From positions 620,001 through 684,000 of the forward strand of contig JAXMCR010000003.1 of the NCBI GenBank assembly GCA_046349255.1: a DNA stretch of 64,000 nucleotides, in the 5' to 3' direction. The notes beneath the pieces were generated by a model. The model made no database searches. It was not told the origin of the DNA and saw only the letters and a program-made list of their open reading frames with translations. Source of the DNA: DAIODI01 sp046349255. GTDB lineage: Bacteria; Pseudomonadota; Alphaproteobacteria; Rhizobiales; Aestuariivirgaceae. Positions 1-9,998 of the stretch are shown here, in pieces. The stretch's first letter is position 1. Each line of letters starts with the position of its first letter. A program made the position numbers and the translations under genes.

Positions 1-126
1 GTCGGAAGCTTCCTGTTCAAGACGTTCAACATCAACCTCGGGATCGAAAACGCCGTCGCGCGCGACATCATCACCGCAACGGTCGGCGCCATCGTGCTGG
101 TGCTCGTCGCCAGAATCATCAGCTGA
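1..126 (+). CDS. GlsB/YeaQ/YmgE-family membrane protein, C-terminal fragment
   Basis: The window opens inside this gene. The last 41 codons can be read, ending in TGA at 124-126. The visible part holds a short polar stretch (KTFNINLGIEN) and a C-terminal hydrophobic helix (IITATVGAIVLVLVARII). This tail is typical of the small transglycosylase-associated membrane proteins of the GlsB/YeaQ/YmgE family, which are linked to the general stress response. The next gene, 16 bases on, is a member of the same family, so the two are a tandem pair. The family call rests on the tail and the neighbour only. Confidence 0.6.
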   Translation, partial: VGSFLFKTFNINLGIENAVARDIITATVGAIVLVLVARIIS

Positions 127-142
127 GCGAAGGAGTTAGGCC

Positions 143-382
143 GTGGGGTTCATTTCCTGGATCATCGTCGGCGGCCTGGCCGGCTGGATCGCCGAACGGG
201 TCAGCGGCTCGAACCACGGGCTTCTCACCAACATCATCGTCGGCATGCTGGGCGCTGTCGTCGGCAACTGGATCCTGAGTGCCGCCGGGATGATCCCCGA
301 GCCGGGATTCGTCCCGCATCTCGTGACGGCGGTGGTCGGCGCGCTGGCGCTGATCTACGGGTATCGGGCCATCCGGCGGTAA
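143..382 (+). CDS. GlsB/YeaQ/YmgE family stress-response membrane protein
   Basis: This 79-residue protein has three hydrophobic segments at about residues 2-20, 27-50 and 57-76, with glycine-rich helices (IIVGGLAGWIAERV, NIIVGMLGAVVGNWIL). It matches the usual size and pattern of the GlsB/YeaQ/YmgE inner-membrane family, whose members are often induced by general stress; the biochemical function is unknown. The start is a GTG with a good ribosome-binding site (AGGAG at 131-135). It follows another member of the family by 16 bases and is probably co-transcribed with it. Confidence 0.85.
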   Translation: MGFISWIIVGGLAGWIAERVSGSNHGLLTNIIVGMLGAVVGNWILSAAGMIPEPGFVPHLVTAVVGALALIYGYRAIRR

Positions 383-487
383 AATAGTCTTTAGCGAAAC
401 GCTATCTCCTGTCGATTCTAAGTAGTTGATTGTTTCAGTTGGCAATCGTAGATTGAATTAGTGCTAACGTCTTGATCAGATCGACGG

Positions 488-1270
488 TTGGGAACGCCTC
501 CGCACGAGCCGCCGACCCTGTTGGGGTATTGGCAACGTCGCCCTCTGGCGTTCCTGATTGCAGCCAGCGGAATGGTGTTTGCCGTATCGAGTCTGGGCAT
601 TCCGGATGATCGGTTTTGCTACCCGCTTGCTCTGCTCGGTATCTGGATTTCTCAAGGTGGCACCTTGGGCGCCTTTCAGAACGGCCGACTCTACGGCAAT
701 CCCGGATCCAAATTTTATTCCATCATCGGTGCCATTCTCGCGATCGGCGTCCTGGGTGCAGTGACGACGTCGTCAGCTTGGCCGCTGTCGAGGACGCTAT
801 TCTGGCTCGCGATTTCGGCTTTCGCCTGCGCGGCACTCGCGGCAATAGGTCTGGTTTGGCGAGTTTTTCTGAACGCAGCGGATGTGCGTTCAACGGGCAC
901 CCATGCCATCGACCTCTACGCGTCGCTTTTGTCCCTCTGTTCCGTAACCATCATTGCGGGCCTCTTGGCGGCAACCTTTGCCGGTTGGGAGATGAACCGG
1001 GGCGCTGCGAACGCCGTGTGGGGCGTCGTCATTCTCCTGTTTTGTCTTGCCGTCTACCGGGGCGCCGTCGCGAACAACCATCCATCCACGGGATGGTCCA
1101 CTTTGCGATGGTCCGGCCTGATCGCCCTTTCCTTCGCTGCGATAGCTGCGGTGCCGGTCTTTTTCTTCAAGCGGAGCGCTTTTCCCGACCTTGCTCCGAT
1201 CTGGTTCGTCGGCGGGCTCGGTCTTCTGGTCGCCTTCATCGTCTGGGCGGCCCTGCGGAAGAAGGACTGA
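488..1270 (+). CDS. Polytopic membrane protein of unknown function
   Basis: This 260-residue protein is mostly hydrophobic, with about seven or eight likely membrane helices (for example residues 15-34, 76-98, 145-170, 238-256). I do not recognise a family. The TTG start is chosen because the N-terminal stretch (TLLGYWQRRPLAF) matches the N-terminus of the next gene (TIITYWLQYPLAF), which argues that the reading begins upstream of it; the ribosome-binding site is weak. The upstream gap (383-487) is AT-rich (22 of 60 bases are G or C in 421-480). The gene is 6 bases upstream of a related, frameshifted gene, so the two look like a tandem duplication. Confidence 0.6.
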   Translation: MGTPPHEPPTLLGYWQRRPLAFLIAASGMVFAVSSLGIPDDRFCYPLALLGIWISQGGTLGAFQNGRLYGNPGSKFYSIIGAILAIGVLGAVTTSSAWPLSRTLFWLAISAFACAALAAIGLVWRVFLNAADVRSTGTHAIDLYASLLSLCSVTIIAGLLAATFAGWEMNRGAANAVWGVVILLFCLAVYRGAVANNHPSTGWSTLRWSGLIALSFAAIAAVPVFFFKRSAFPDLAPIWFVGGLGLLVAFIVWAALRKKD

Positions 1271-1276
1271 GCCAGA

Positions 1277-2070
1277 ATGTTCGGAAACTCGAAGATGGCG
1301 GAACGAACTTCGCGGGATAGACCAACAATCATCACTTACTGGCTACAGTATCCATTGGCGTTTCTCGGAAGCTCCATCGGGATCGTCTTGGGTTTCGAGT
1401 TTTCACTGTTCGGCTTCCTGATATTGATCGCCTCCAGCGTCGGCTTGCTGCGGTACGGGCGTGTCTACGCAACGAAGCGCGCTGAACCCGTGAAGCCCTT
1501 ACTTTTAGTATTGGGACTTGCGCATCTGGGCCGAGCCATCATGGACGGCCAGACCCTGGCAACGTCGGCTGGACTGCTCGTGCCACTTGCGACTTATGGC
1601 ATTGCAGGATGTGGCCTGATCCTCATGATTTGGCGATATGTCGTCCTCAAGATCGATCCCTTGCCTGACCCTTCGAGAGGGTATCGCGATCGATTCTCCA
1701 TGATGCTTTCCCTTCGGGATTTGCCGTTCTCGTCGTGGGACAGATTGCGGGCGTGGGACACATCGCGGGCGGGATGGAAGGCGAGGGACCTGCTCAACTG
1801 CTGTTCTTGTTCTTCAGCATCGGTTTTCTCTGGGCAGGTGAAGACAGGCGGCTGAGCACAATTCAGACCGGCAATGATTGGGCCCGCACTGTATCCGAAT
1901 GGAGCCTCTACGCTCTGTTCGCCGGCACACTTGCAACAAGCGCGGTGGCAGTGGCGAACTCGCTCGGTCTTACAGCGGCGCTATTGCTGCTGAAGCCGAT
2001 CGCCGTGGCATTGCTGTACTTCCCGATCAGTTTGTCGTTGTGGTCGAATTTGGTAAGCGGTCGGAAGTAA
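1277..2070 (+). pseudogene. Frameshifted polytopic membrane protein, paralogue of the preceding gene
   Basis: An open frame begins at the ATG at 1277 and reads hydrophobic helices up to about 1640. In that frame the text then turns into non-hydrophobic, Ser/Arg/Cys-rich sequence and stops at 1855. A different frame, open from about 1681 to the TAA at 2070, continues with normal membrane helices (GFAVLVVGQIAGVGHIAGG; FAGTLATSAVAVANSLGL). A one-base loss or two-base gain between about 1640 and 1725 explains this. Joined, the product would be about 264 residues, close to the 260-residue upstream paralogue. It is either a recent pseudogene or an error in the sequence. Confidence 0.7.
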
Positions 2071-2174
2071 TACTGCGACGATCCGGCCGTGTATTCGTTC
2101 GGCGCGTGAAATCTCAGGGCCGCGAGACCAATTGCGCCCTTGAACGGAGCGGGAGCAGCGGTCATGTTCGGCGC

Positions 2175-3128
2175 ATGGTCACCGTTCTCGACAGCCAGCG
2201 GCCGCGCCATCCGGAAAAGGCGCACAAGCCCGATACGCCGGTTCTGAAGAAACCCGAATGGATTCGGGTGAAGGCGCCGGGATCGCGCGTTTACGAGGAA
2301 ACCCGCCAGATCGTGCGGCAGGGGAAGCTCGTGACCGTCTGCGAGGAAGCGGGCTGCCCGAACATCGGCGAATGCTGGTCGAAGAAGCACGCGACCTTCA
2401 TGATTTTGGGCGACACCTGCACGCGGGCCTGCGCCTTCTGCAACGTGAAGACCGGCATGCCCGGGCCCGTGGATTTCGACGAGCCGGCACGGGTCGCCGA
2501 TGCTGTCGCCCGCATGGGGCTGTCCCACGCGGTCATCACCTCGGTCGACCGCGACGACCTCGACGATGGCGGAGCATTGCAATTCGCAAGTGTTATTAAG
2601 GCCATACGCGCCGCTTCTTCAACCACCACCGTTGAAGTTCTGACGCCGGATTTCCTGCGCAAGGAGGGGGCGCTGGAACAGGTGATCGCGGCCAAGCCCG
2701 ACGTCTTCAACCACAACCTCGAGACCGTGCCGGGCAGGTACCTGAAGATCCGCCCCGGCGCGCGCTATTTCCATTCGCTCCGCCTGCTCGAACGGGCGAA
2801 GGAGCTCGATCCCTCGATGTTCACCAAGTCGGGGATCATGGTGGGCCTCGGCGAAACGCGCGAGGAAGTGCTCCAGGTGATGGACGACATGCGATCGGCC
2901 GGCGTCGATTTCATCACCATCGGCCAGTACCTCCAGCCGACCCGCAAGCATGCGGCGATCGACCGGTTCGTGACGCCGGAGGAATTCAATGCCTACGAAA
3001 CGGTCGCCTACACCAAGGGCTTCCTGATGGTGGCCGCAAGCCCGCTGACTCGCTCCTCGCACCATGCTGGCGACGATTTCGCCAGGCTGAAGGTGGCCCG
3101 GGCGGCCGCACAAGCGCCGGCGCGCTGA
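2175..3128 (+). CDS. lipA: Lipoyl synthase
   Basis: This 317-residue radical-SAM enzyme inserts two sulfur atoms into protein-bound octanoyl groups to make the lipoyl cofactor of 2-oxoacid dehydrogenases and the glycine cleavage system. Both iron-sulfur sites are visible. The auxiliary cluster motif is C56-x4-C61-x5-C67 and the radical-SAM motif is C82-x3-C86-x2-C89 (CTRACAFC). The family-specific stretch DRDDLDDGGA and the C-terminal SSHHAGD are present. The start is placed at the ATG at 2175; the same frame is open further upstream but that part does not look like LipA. It is followed after 4 bases by a COQ10-like gene, a common alphaproteobacterial arrangement. Confidence 0.96.
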   Translation: MVTVLDSQRPRHPEKAHKPDTPVLKKPEWIRVKAPGSRVYEETRQIVRQGKLVTVCEEAGCPNIGECWSKKHATFMILGDTCTRACAFCNVKTGMPGPVDFDEPARVADAVARMGLSHAVITSVDRDDLDDGGALQFASVIKAIRAASSTTTVEVLTPDFLRKEGALEQVIAAKPDVFNHNLETVPGRYLKIRPGARYFHSLRLLERAKELDPSMFTKSGIMVGLGETREEVLQVMDDMRSAGVDFITIGQYLQPTRKHAAIDRFVTPEEFNAYETVAYTKGFLMVAASPLTRSSHHAGDDFARLKVARAAAQAPAR

Positions 3129-3132
3129 TCCC

Positions 3133-3597
3133 GTGCCGCACTTCCAGACGATCCGGCGGTCTCCCTACCGCCCGGAACAGCTGTACGAGATTGCCGCGGA
3201 CGTGGGGCGCTACCGGGAATTCCTGCCCTTGTGCACGGAAAGCCGCGTGTGGAACCGAGAAATAGCGGCAGAGGGGCGTGTTCGCTTCGAGGCCTCCCTC
3301 GACATCGCCTACGCGAAGCTCGGCATCCGCGAGACGTTCTTCAGCCACGTGACGTGCGATCCTGCCGCCTTGAGCGTGCGCTCCACCTCGGACCGGGCGC
3401 CGCTCCAGCACCTCGACTCGCGCTGGCTGTTCACCCCGGCGGGAGGCGGCGCAGACGTATCGATCTCGGTCGACTACCAGATGCGCGGGCGGATGCTGCA
3501 AATGGTGATGAACGCGGCGTTCGACCTCGCGATGCGCAAGGTGATCGCCGCGTTCGAGGAACGTGCCCGCCAGTTGTTCGGAGTTCAGACCGGGTAA
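3133..3597 (+). CDS. COQ10-like START-domain protein (RatA family)
   Basis: This 154-residue protein matches the COQ10/RatA family of START-type lipid-binding proteins over its length. Recognisable stretches are the N-terminal FQTIRRSPYRPEQLYEIAADV, the YREFLPLC segment, and the C-terminal AFDLAMRKVIAAFEERA. In mitochondria COQ10 binds ubiquinone and supports electron transfer; the bacterial role is assumed to be similar. Some members are annotated as RatA toxins on the basis of E. coli work, but beside lipA a quinone-related role is the better guess. The start is a GTG, 4 bases after lipA. Its 3' end overlaps the convergent HicA-like gene by 13 bases. Confidence 0.88.
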   Translation: MPHFQTIRRSPYRPEQLYEIAADVGRYREFLPLCTESRVWNREIAAEGRVRFEASLDIAYAKLGIRETFFSHVTCDPAALSVRSTSDRAPLQHLDSRWLFTPAGGGADVSISVDYQMRGRMLQMVMNAAFDLAMRKVIAAFEERARQLFGVQTG

Positions 3598-3851
3598 TCG
3601 CGGCCGGGATCGATGCCGCAGTCCTCGATGAACTTGCGGATCTGCACCACTTCTTCCTTCGGAACAGAGTGCTGCGCCGTCGAAAAGGCCGCGGAATGCC
3701 CGTTCAGATCAACCTTCAGCTTGCCGTGGCCCGAATGGCCAAGTGTTCCGCCGAGTTCGGAGAGCAGCGATTCGACGTCCTTGAAGCTGATGTTGGAACT
3801 GATCGGATGGTCGAAGAGCGCGTGCAGGACCTTGCGATGACGATGGTTCAT
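3585..3851 (-). CDS. HicA-like small protein, no partner antitoxin seen
   Basis: This 88-residue protein resembles the alphaproteobacterial branch annotated as HicA-family type II toxins. It has an N-terminal HRKVLHALFDHP helix, a KDVESLLSELGG segment, a short strand region (KLKVDLNGHSAAF) and a closing helix (EEVVQIRKFIEDCGI). HicA toxins are double-stranded-RNA-binding-fold mRNA interferases. No HicB-like antitoxin lies on either side: upstream is a 72-base gap and a lytic transglycosylase, downstream is the convergent COQ10-like gene. An in-frame GTG at 3866 would add five residues, but the ATG at 3851 has a better-placed GGGGGA. Toxin activity is not demonstrated; it may be a domesticated member. 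Confidence 0.6.
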   Translation of the reverse strand: MNHRHRKVLHALFDHPISSNISFKDVESLLSELGGTLGHSGHGKLKVDLNGHSAAFSTAQHSVPKEEVVQIRKFIEDCGIDPGRDYPV

Positions 3852-3923
3852 TGGCCATCCCCCCACTGTTTGTTGTACGCCGCGAAACCTAGCGAAGCCG
3901 CGGCTTCGCCCAAATGATCTGGA

Positions 3924-4556
3924 TCAAGAACCGCGCTTCTTGAGCAGGCCTTTCGCCATCAGCATTTCGCGGGTAACGCAGGCGCCGAAGTTGGCGCCCG
4001 GCTGGACGACGCGGCGGAAGCATTTTGCGCGCGGCGGCTGGGCGGCTGTCACGTCCGTCTCCGTGGGGGCGTAGGCGGTGAGGTGGAAGGAGCCGTCCTC
4101 GCCGACGATCAGGTTCTGCTTCAGGCGCGCGCAGTAAAGCACTGACAACGCTGAGAATTCGGTCTCGCCATGACCAGCGCGATACTTCATCCCGGCGGTG
4201 CACACGTCGCCGCCGGCGAGCCGCCACGCGCCGGCGAGATAGCGCGCCCCGAGGTCGATGTTGACCGCCGGCTGCGCGAGGTCGTCGAGGGTGCCGCGGA
4301 AGCCCAGCATGTAAGCGGTCGAGGGGAGCACCTGCATCAGGCCGACCTCGCCGTCGTTGCCATGCGCGTTGGCGCGGTAGCCGCTCTCGACCCGCATCAC
4401 GGCCTCGACGAGTTCCGGCGGCACGCCGTGGCGCTGGGCGGCCTTCTCGGCGAGGACCCTGTAGAGCGAGGGTCCGTCGAGCCCGCCGCCGTGGGCGTGC
4501 GCGAGGCTCGATCCCAGAACTACGAGGCTCGCTGCAAGTGCCTGGCGCAGAACCAT
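3924..4556 (-). CDS. Periplasmic lytic transglycosylase (SLT domain)
   Basis: This 210-residue protein has a cleavable-looking signal peptide (residues 1-21, ending SSLAHA). A soluble lytic transglycosylase domain follows, with the catalytic Glu57 in the AVMRVESGY motif and the downstream EVGLMQVLPSTA motif. Such enzymes cleave peptidoglycan between MurNAc and GlcNAc with formation of a 1,6-anhydro product. Several cysteines in the C-terminal half (VCTAG, LYCA, KCF, ACV) may form disulfides in the periplasm. The start codon is 3 bases after the stop of cinA, so it is probably the third gene of an ispDF-cinA-slt operon. Confidence 0.88.
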   Translation of the reverse strand: MVLRQALAASLVVLGSSLAHAHGGGLDGPSLYRVLAEKAAQRHGVPPELVEAVMRVESGYRANAHGNDGEVGLMQVLPSTAYMLGFRGTLDDLAQPAVNIDLGARYLAGAWRLAGGDVCTAGMKYRAGHGETEFSALSVLYCARLKQNLIVGEDGSFHLTAYAPTETDVTAAQPPRAKCFRRVVQPGANFGACVTREMLMAKGLLKKRGS

Positions 4557-4558
4557 TT

Positions 4559-5077
4559 TCAGGCCATGAGCCCGCCGCTGCGGGCCTGCTCGAGAACGAG
4601 CGCCAGGGCGGTCTTCACCGCACGGCGCCGGATCTCGCCACGATCCTCATCTTCGCCGAAGAGGGCGCGCACGTGCACGGTGGGGCGGCCGCGACGGGCG
4701 CAGGCGAAATGCACGAGGCCGACCGGCTTCTCGGCCGTGCCGCCGTCCGGACCTGCTATCCCGGTGACGCTCACCGCGATGTCGGCGGGGCAGCGCTCGA
4801 GCGCGCCTTCGGCCATCGACCGGGCGACCTGTTCGCTCACCGCACCGTGCTGGCGGAGCATTTGTTCGGGGACACCGACGAGGTCGGTTTTCGAACGATT
4901 CGAATAGGTTACGTAGCCACGTTCAACCACCGCCGACGATCCGGCGATGTCCGTCAGGGTGGCGGCGATCAGCCCGCCGGTGCAGCTCTCGACGGTTGCG
5001 AGCATGAGCCCGCCGTCGCGGCAGGCATCCAGCACGTCGCGGGCAAGTATCGAGAGATCGCGATCAGGTTTTGTCAT
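4559..5077 (-). CDS. CinA-family nicotinamide-nucleotide amidohydrolase
   Basis: This 172-residue protein is the stand-alone C-terminal CinA domain (PncC type), which deamidates nicotinamide mononucleotide to nicotinate mononucleotide in pyridine nucleotide salvage. The characteristic ATVESCTGGL motif is at about residues 27-36, followed by GYVTYSNRSK and the TGIAGPDGGT motif. The N-terminal COG1058 domain of full-length CinA is absent, as is usual for this short form. The gene overlaps the end of ispDF by 14 bases, so translation is probably coupled; the same ispDF-cinA order is common in alphaproteobacteria. Confidence 0.9.
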   Translation of the reverse strand: MTKPDRDLSILARDVLDACRDGGLMLATVESCTGGLIAATLTDIAGSSAVVERGYVTYSNRSKTDLVGVPEQMLRQHGAVSEQVARSMAEGALERCPADIAVSVTGIAGPDGGTAEKPVGLVHFACARRGRPTVHVRALFGEDEDRGEIRRRAVKTALALVLEQARSGGLMA

Positions 5078-6248
5078 GGTCGAGCGGCAGCTTCACGAGA
5101 CATGTGGCGAACGCGCAAAGTCCTTCGCGCCGTCCGGTAAAGCCCATCTTCTCGCTGGTCGTTGCCTTTATTGCGACGCGGTCGGAATAAATTTCGAGCA
5201 GCGCCGCGAGCGTCTCGCGCATCTTCTCAACGTGCGGCGAAACCTTCGGCGCCTCGGCGACGATCGTGATGTCGGCGTTGCCGATGCGGCCGCCGCGCTT
5301 CTTCACCAAGGCGAGGGCGTGCTTTAGGAAAATGGCGGAATCCGCGCCTTTCCACTGGGGATCGGAGGGCGGGAAGTGCACCCCGATGTCGCCTTCGCCG
5401 ATCGATCCGAGGATCGCGTCGGTCAGGGCGTGGAGGGCGGCGTCGGCGTCGGAGTGGCCGGACAGTTTGTGCGTATGCGGAATGAAGACGCCGCACAGGG
5501 TGACGCCCTTGCCAGGTTCGAAGGAGTGCACGTCGAAGCCCTGGCCGACGCGATGGTCGAGGAGCTTAAGTTCTTCTGCCAAAAGCATTTTCAGGTCTGC
5601 CTCGCGAAGGTCGTCGGCGGTGGTGATCTTCCGGTTGTCGGGCGAACCAGGGATGATGGCGACCTCGATGCCGGCCCATTCGGCGATCGAGGCGTCGTCG
5701 GTGAACTCGATGTCGGGCGCGCTCGCCGCGTGCCTATGTGCCTGCAATATCAGGGGAAATCGGAACGCCTGCGGGGTCTGTGCCGCCCAGAGGCCGGTGC
5801 GGTCCGCGGTGCCAAGGATGATGTTGGCTTCCGCGCGCTTCAGGGTGTCGACGACGGGGAGGCCGGGGATCACCGCCGGGTGCCGATCGAGATACGCAAT
5901 AACGTGGGAAATCAAGGAGTTGGAGACGAACGGGCGGGCCGCGTCGTGGATCAGCACCTTGTCGATCGAGGCGGGGAGCGCCTCGAGGCCGTTCCTGACC
6001 GACTCCTGCCGGGTACGGCCGCCATAGACCGGCGGCGGGAGGATGAGCCCCTCGGTTGCCGCTGCGTAAAGATCCTCGTGGCCTTCGCCGATAACCACTT
6101 GAACCAACTCGATTCCCGGGTGGCAGACGAAGGCGTCGAGCGTGTGCCGGATGACCGGGCGGCCGGCGATCTCCTGGTACTGCTTCGGCCGTTCGCCGCC
6201 GGCCCGCAAGCCCGAACCGCCCGCCACGATGACGACCGCCGTACCCAT
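5064..6248 (-). CDS. ispDF: Bifunctional IspD/IspF, MEP isoprenoid pathway
   Basis: This 394-residue fusion carries two MEP-pathway enzymes. Residues 1 to about 230 are 2-C-methyl-D-erythritol 4-phosphate cytidylyltransferase, with the nucleotide-binding GGSGLRAGGERPKQY motif and the VLIHDAARPF motif. Residues from about 233 are 2-C-methyl-D-erythritol 2,4-cyclodiphosphate synthase, beginning VGQGFDVHSFEPG, where D and H bind zinc, and continuing with the LSGHSDADAALHA motif. The fusion is typical of alphaproteobacteria and epsilonproteobacteria. The gene is divergent from dusB with 179 bases between, where both promoters must lie; no confident promoter was picked there. Confidence 0.96.
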   Translation of the reverse strand: MGTAVVIVAGGSGLRAGGERPKQYQEIAGRPVIRHTLDAFVCHPGIELVQVVIGEGHEDLYAAATEGLILPPPVYGGRTRQESVRNGLEALPASIDKVLIHDAARPFVSNSLISHVIAYLDRHPAVIPGLPVVDTLKRAEANIILGTADRTGLWAAQTPQAFRFPLILQAHRHAASAPDIEFTDDASIAEWAGIEVAIIPGSPDNRKITTADDLREADLKMLLAEELKLLDHRVGQGFDVHSFEPGKGVTLCGVFIPHTHKLSGHSDADAALHALTDAILGSIGEGDIGVHFPPSDPQWKGADSAIFLKHALALVKKRGGRIGNADITIVAEAPKVSPHVEKMRETLAALLEIYSDRVAIKATTSEKMGFTGRREGLCAFATCLVKLPLDHDKT

Positions 6249-6427
6249 CCAGTTCGCCTCCAGATCGCCCGTTGTAAGCGCGTTGTCACGCCGTTGTCGG
6301 AGCGACGTTCACTGCCGGGTGAGTCCTGTAGCAACAGCAGGTCCGCCACAACAAGGAATTGGTTGCATTGCGCGGCCAACCGGCTAGGCTGATCAAAAGT
6401 TCAGCAGACCGGGTGGCTGCTTAAAAT

Positions 6428-7432
6428 ATGAGCATTGCAATCGGACCCGTGCGGACACGCAACCGCGTGTTCCTCGCCCCCATGTCCGGGGTCACAGACG
6501 AACCGTTCCGGTTCGCCGCGGCGGAGAGTCATGCCGGCCTCGTCGTCACCGAGATGGTCGCGAGCCGCGAATTGATCCGTGCACGCAAGGATATGGTGCG
6601 CCGCGCCGCCCGGCCGAAGGCCACGGGGCCGTTCGTGATCCAGCTCGCCGGCAACGAGGCGCGCTGGATGCGCGAGGGCGCGAAGGTCGCCACCGACCTC
6701 GGCGCCGACGTGATCGACATCAACATGGGATGCCCGGCGCGCGAGGTGGCGGGCAAACTCTCGGGCTCGGCGCTGATGCGCGACCTCGACCACGCCGAGA
6801 CGCTGATCGCCGCAACGGTCGAGGGCTCGTCCGTGCCCGTGACGCTGAAGATGCGGCTCGGCTGGGACGAGCGGTCGCTCAACGCGCCGGAACTCGCCAG
6901 GCGCGCGCAGGGAGCAGGCGTCGCGATGGTAACCGTGCACGGACGAACGCGCTGCCAGTTCTACAAGGGCCGGGCCGACTGGCCGGCGATCCGCCGCGTG
7001 CGCGAGGCGGTGACGATCCCGCTCATCGCCAACGGCGACATCGCGACGATCGCGGACGTGCGCTGCGTGCTCGAACACTCCGGCGCCGACGGCGTGATGA
7101 TCGGGCGAGGCGCGTACGGCGCGCCCTGGATGCCCGGCGTGCTCGCCGAGGCGCTCGACCCGGGCTCGGGCCGCGCGCTGCCCGACATGGACGAGCAGCT
7201 GGCGATCGCCGCGGCGCATGTGGAGTCGATGCTCTCGTTCTACGGAACGGCGCTTGGCCTGCGCATCGCGCGCAAGCACATGCGCTGGTACCTCGATCGT
7301 CGCGGCCGCTTCGCCGACGAGACGCGCGCGGGCGCGCTGCGGACCATGCTGACGACGGACGACCCGGGGCAGGCGATGGCGTTGTTCCGGATGCTGTTCG
7401 CCTCGACCGGCGAGGAGCGGCTCGCGGCATGA
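6428..7432 (+). CDS. dusB: tRNA dihydrouridine synthase DusB
   Basis: This 334-residue FMN enzyme reduces uridine to dihydrouridine in tRNA. It shows the N-terminal FLAPMSGVTDEPFR motif, the catalytic cysteine in INMGCPAREVAGKLSGSAL, the TVHGRTRCQFYKG motif and the FMN-binding DGVMIGRGAYG. The length is normal for DusB. Its stop overlaps the ntrB start (ATGA at 7429-7432). A nifR3-like dusB in front of ntrBC is the classical alphaproteobacterial arrangement. Confidence 0.95.
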   Translation: MSIAIGPVRTRNRVFLAPMSGVTDEPFRFAAAESHAGLVVTEMVASRELIRARKDMVRRAARPKATGPFVIQLAGNEARWMREGAKVATDLGADVIDINMGCPAREVAGKLSGSALMRDLDHAETLIAATVEGSSVPVTLKMRLGWDERSLNAPELARRAQGAGVAMVTVHGRTRCQFYKGRADWPAIRRVREAVTIPLIANGDIATIADVRCVLEHSGADGVMIGRGAYGAPWMPGVLAEALDPGSGRALPDMDEQLAIAAAHVESMLSFYGTALGLRIARKHMRWYLDRRGRFADETRAGALRTMLTTDDPGQAMALFRMLFASTGEERLAA

Positions 7433-8543
7433 ACCAGGAGCGCTCCGTTACGGCCCGGCCGACATCGTATCTCGAGGCGCTGCCGTGCCCGGTGCTCGTG
7501 ATCAGCGCGAGTTCGGCGATCGTCTACGCGAACCACGCCGCCGAGTATTTCTTCGCGACGAGCGCCGCGGTGCTGCGCCGCGCACAGCTCTCCGACGTCG
7601 TCGCGTTCTCCTCGCCGCTGTTCGGCCTGCTCGACCAGGTGCGCGAGCAGCACGCGACCGTGAGCGAATACGCCGTGCACATCGGAACGCCGCGCACCGG
7701 CGGGGAACGCCACGTCGACGTGCAGGCAGCACCCGTCGCGGACGAACCCGGCACCGTGGTGCTGATGATCGTCGCCCGCGCCGCCGCCGAGCGGCTCGAC
7801 CGGCAGCTCACGCACCGCAAGGCTGCGCGCGCCGTCTCGGGGCTTGCCTCCGTGCTCGCGCACGAGATCAAGAACCCGCTGTCGGGCATCCGCGGCGCGG
7901 CGCAGCTCATCGAGCCCTCGCTCGAGGAAACCGATCGTGAACTGACGAAACTCATCTGCGCCGAGACCGACCGCATCCGCGATCTCGTCGACCAGATGGA
8001 GGTCTTTTCCGACGACCGGCCGCCGCCGATGGAACCGGTCAACCTGCACACCGTGCTGGACCATGCGAAGACGCTGACGCTCGCGGGTTTTGGCCGCGAG
8101 ATCGCGATCCGCGAGGAATACGATCCCTCGCTGCCGCCGGCGCACGCCAACCGCGACCAGCTCGTGCAGGTGTTCATCAACCTCCTGAAGAACGCGGCCG
8201 AAGCGATCTCGTCTGCCGGCGTCAACGGCGAGATCGTGCTCCAGACGGCCTACCGGCCGGGCGTGCGCATGGTGGTGCCGGGATCGAAGGAGCGCATCTC
8301 GCTGCCGCTCGAAGTGTGCGTGCACGACAACGGCTCCGGCATCCCCGAGGACATGATCCCGGTGCTGTTCGAACCGTTCGTCACGTCGAAGACCACGGGC
8401 AAGGGCCTCGGCCTCGCGCTCGTCGCCAAGATCGTGCGCGACCATGGCGGCATCGTCGACTGCCGCTCGGACGGCCGGCGCACCACGTTCCGTCTGTTGC
8501 TTCCGACTGCGTCTCCCTCCGCCGCGCAACAGGACACGAGCGC

Positions 8544-8547
<4 letters not shown>
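7429..8547 (+). CDS. ntrB: Nitrogen regulation sensor histidine kinase NtrB
   Basis: This 372-residue cytoplasmic kinase has an N-terminal PAS domain (about residues 10-120) and no membrane segment. The HisKA phospho-acceptor is His145 in the motif SVLAHEIKNPLSG. The ATPase domain has the N box (FINLLKNAAEAI), the G1 box (DNGSGIPEDM) and the G2 box (GKGLGLALV). NtrB phosphorylates or dephosphorylates NtrC in response to nitrogen status relayed by PII protein. It overlaps dusB and ntrC by four bases each, so the three genes are translationally coupled. Confidence 0.95.

Positions 8548-9998
<1,451 letters not shown>

Noticed and set aside
1700..1720. Programmed -1 frameshifting in the broken membrane-protein gene
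   Set aside because: The C/T-run near 1706-1716 is not a proper X-XXY-YYZ slippery heptamer in the reading frame, and no stable hairpin follows at the right distance. A simple indel or a sequencing error is more likely.
3133..3851. A toxin-antitoxin pair made of the RatA-like and HicA-like genes
   Set aside because: The two genes converge and belong to unrelated families. The RatA-like protein is better explained as COQ10 beside lipA, so no pair is proposed.
6249..6427. A promoter with TTGCAT and TAGGCT hexamers in front of dusB
   Set aside because: The boxes are 16 bases apart and only loosely fit the alphaproteobacterial consensus; such matches are expected by chance, so no promoter was annotated.
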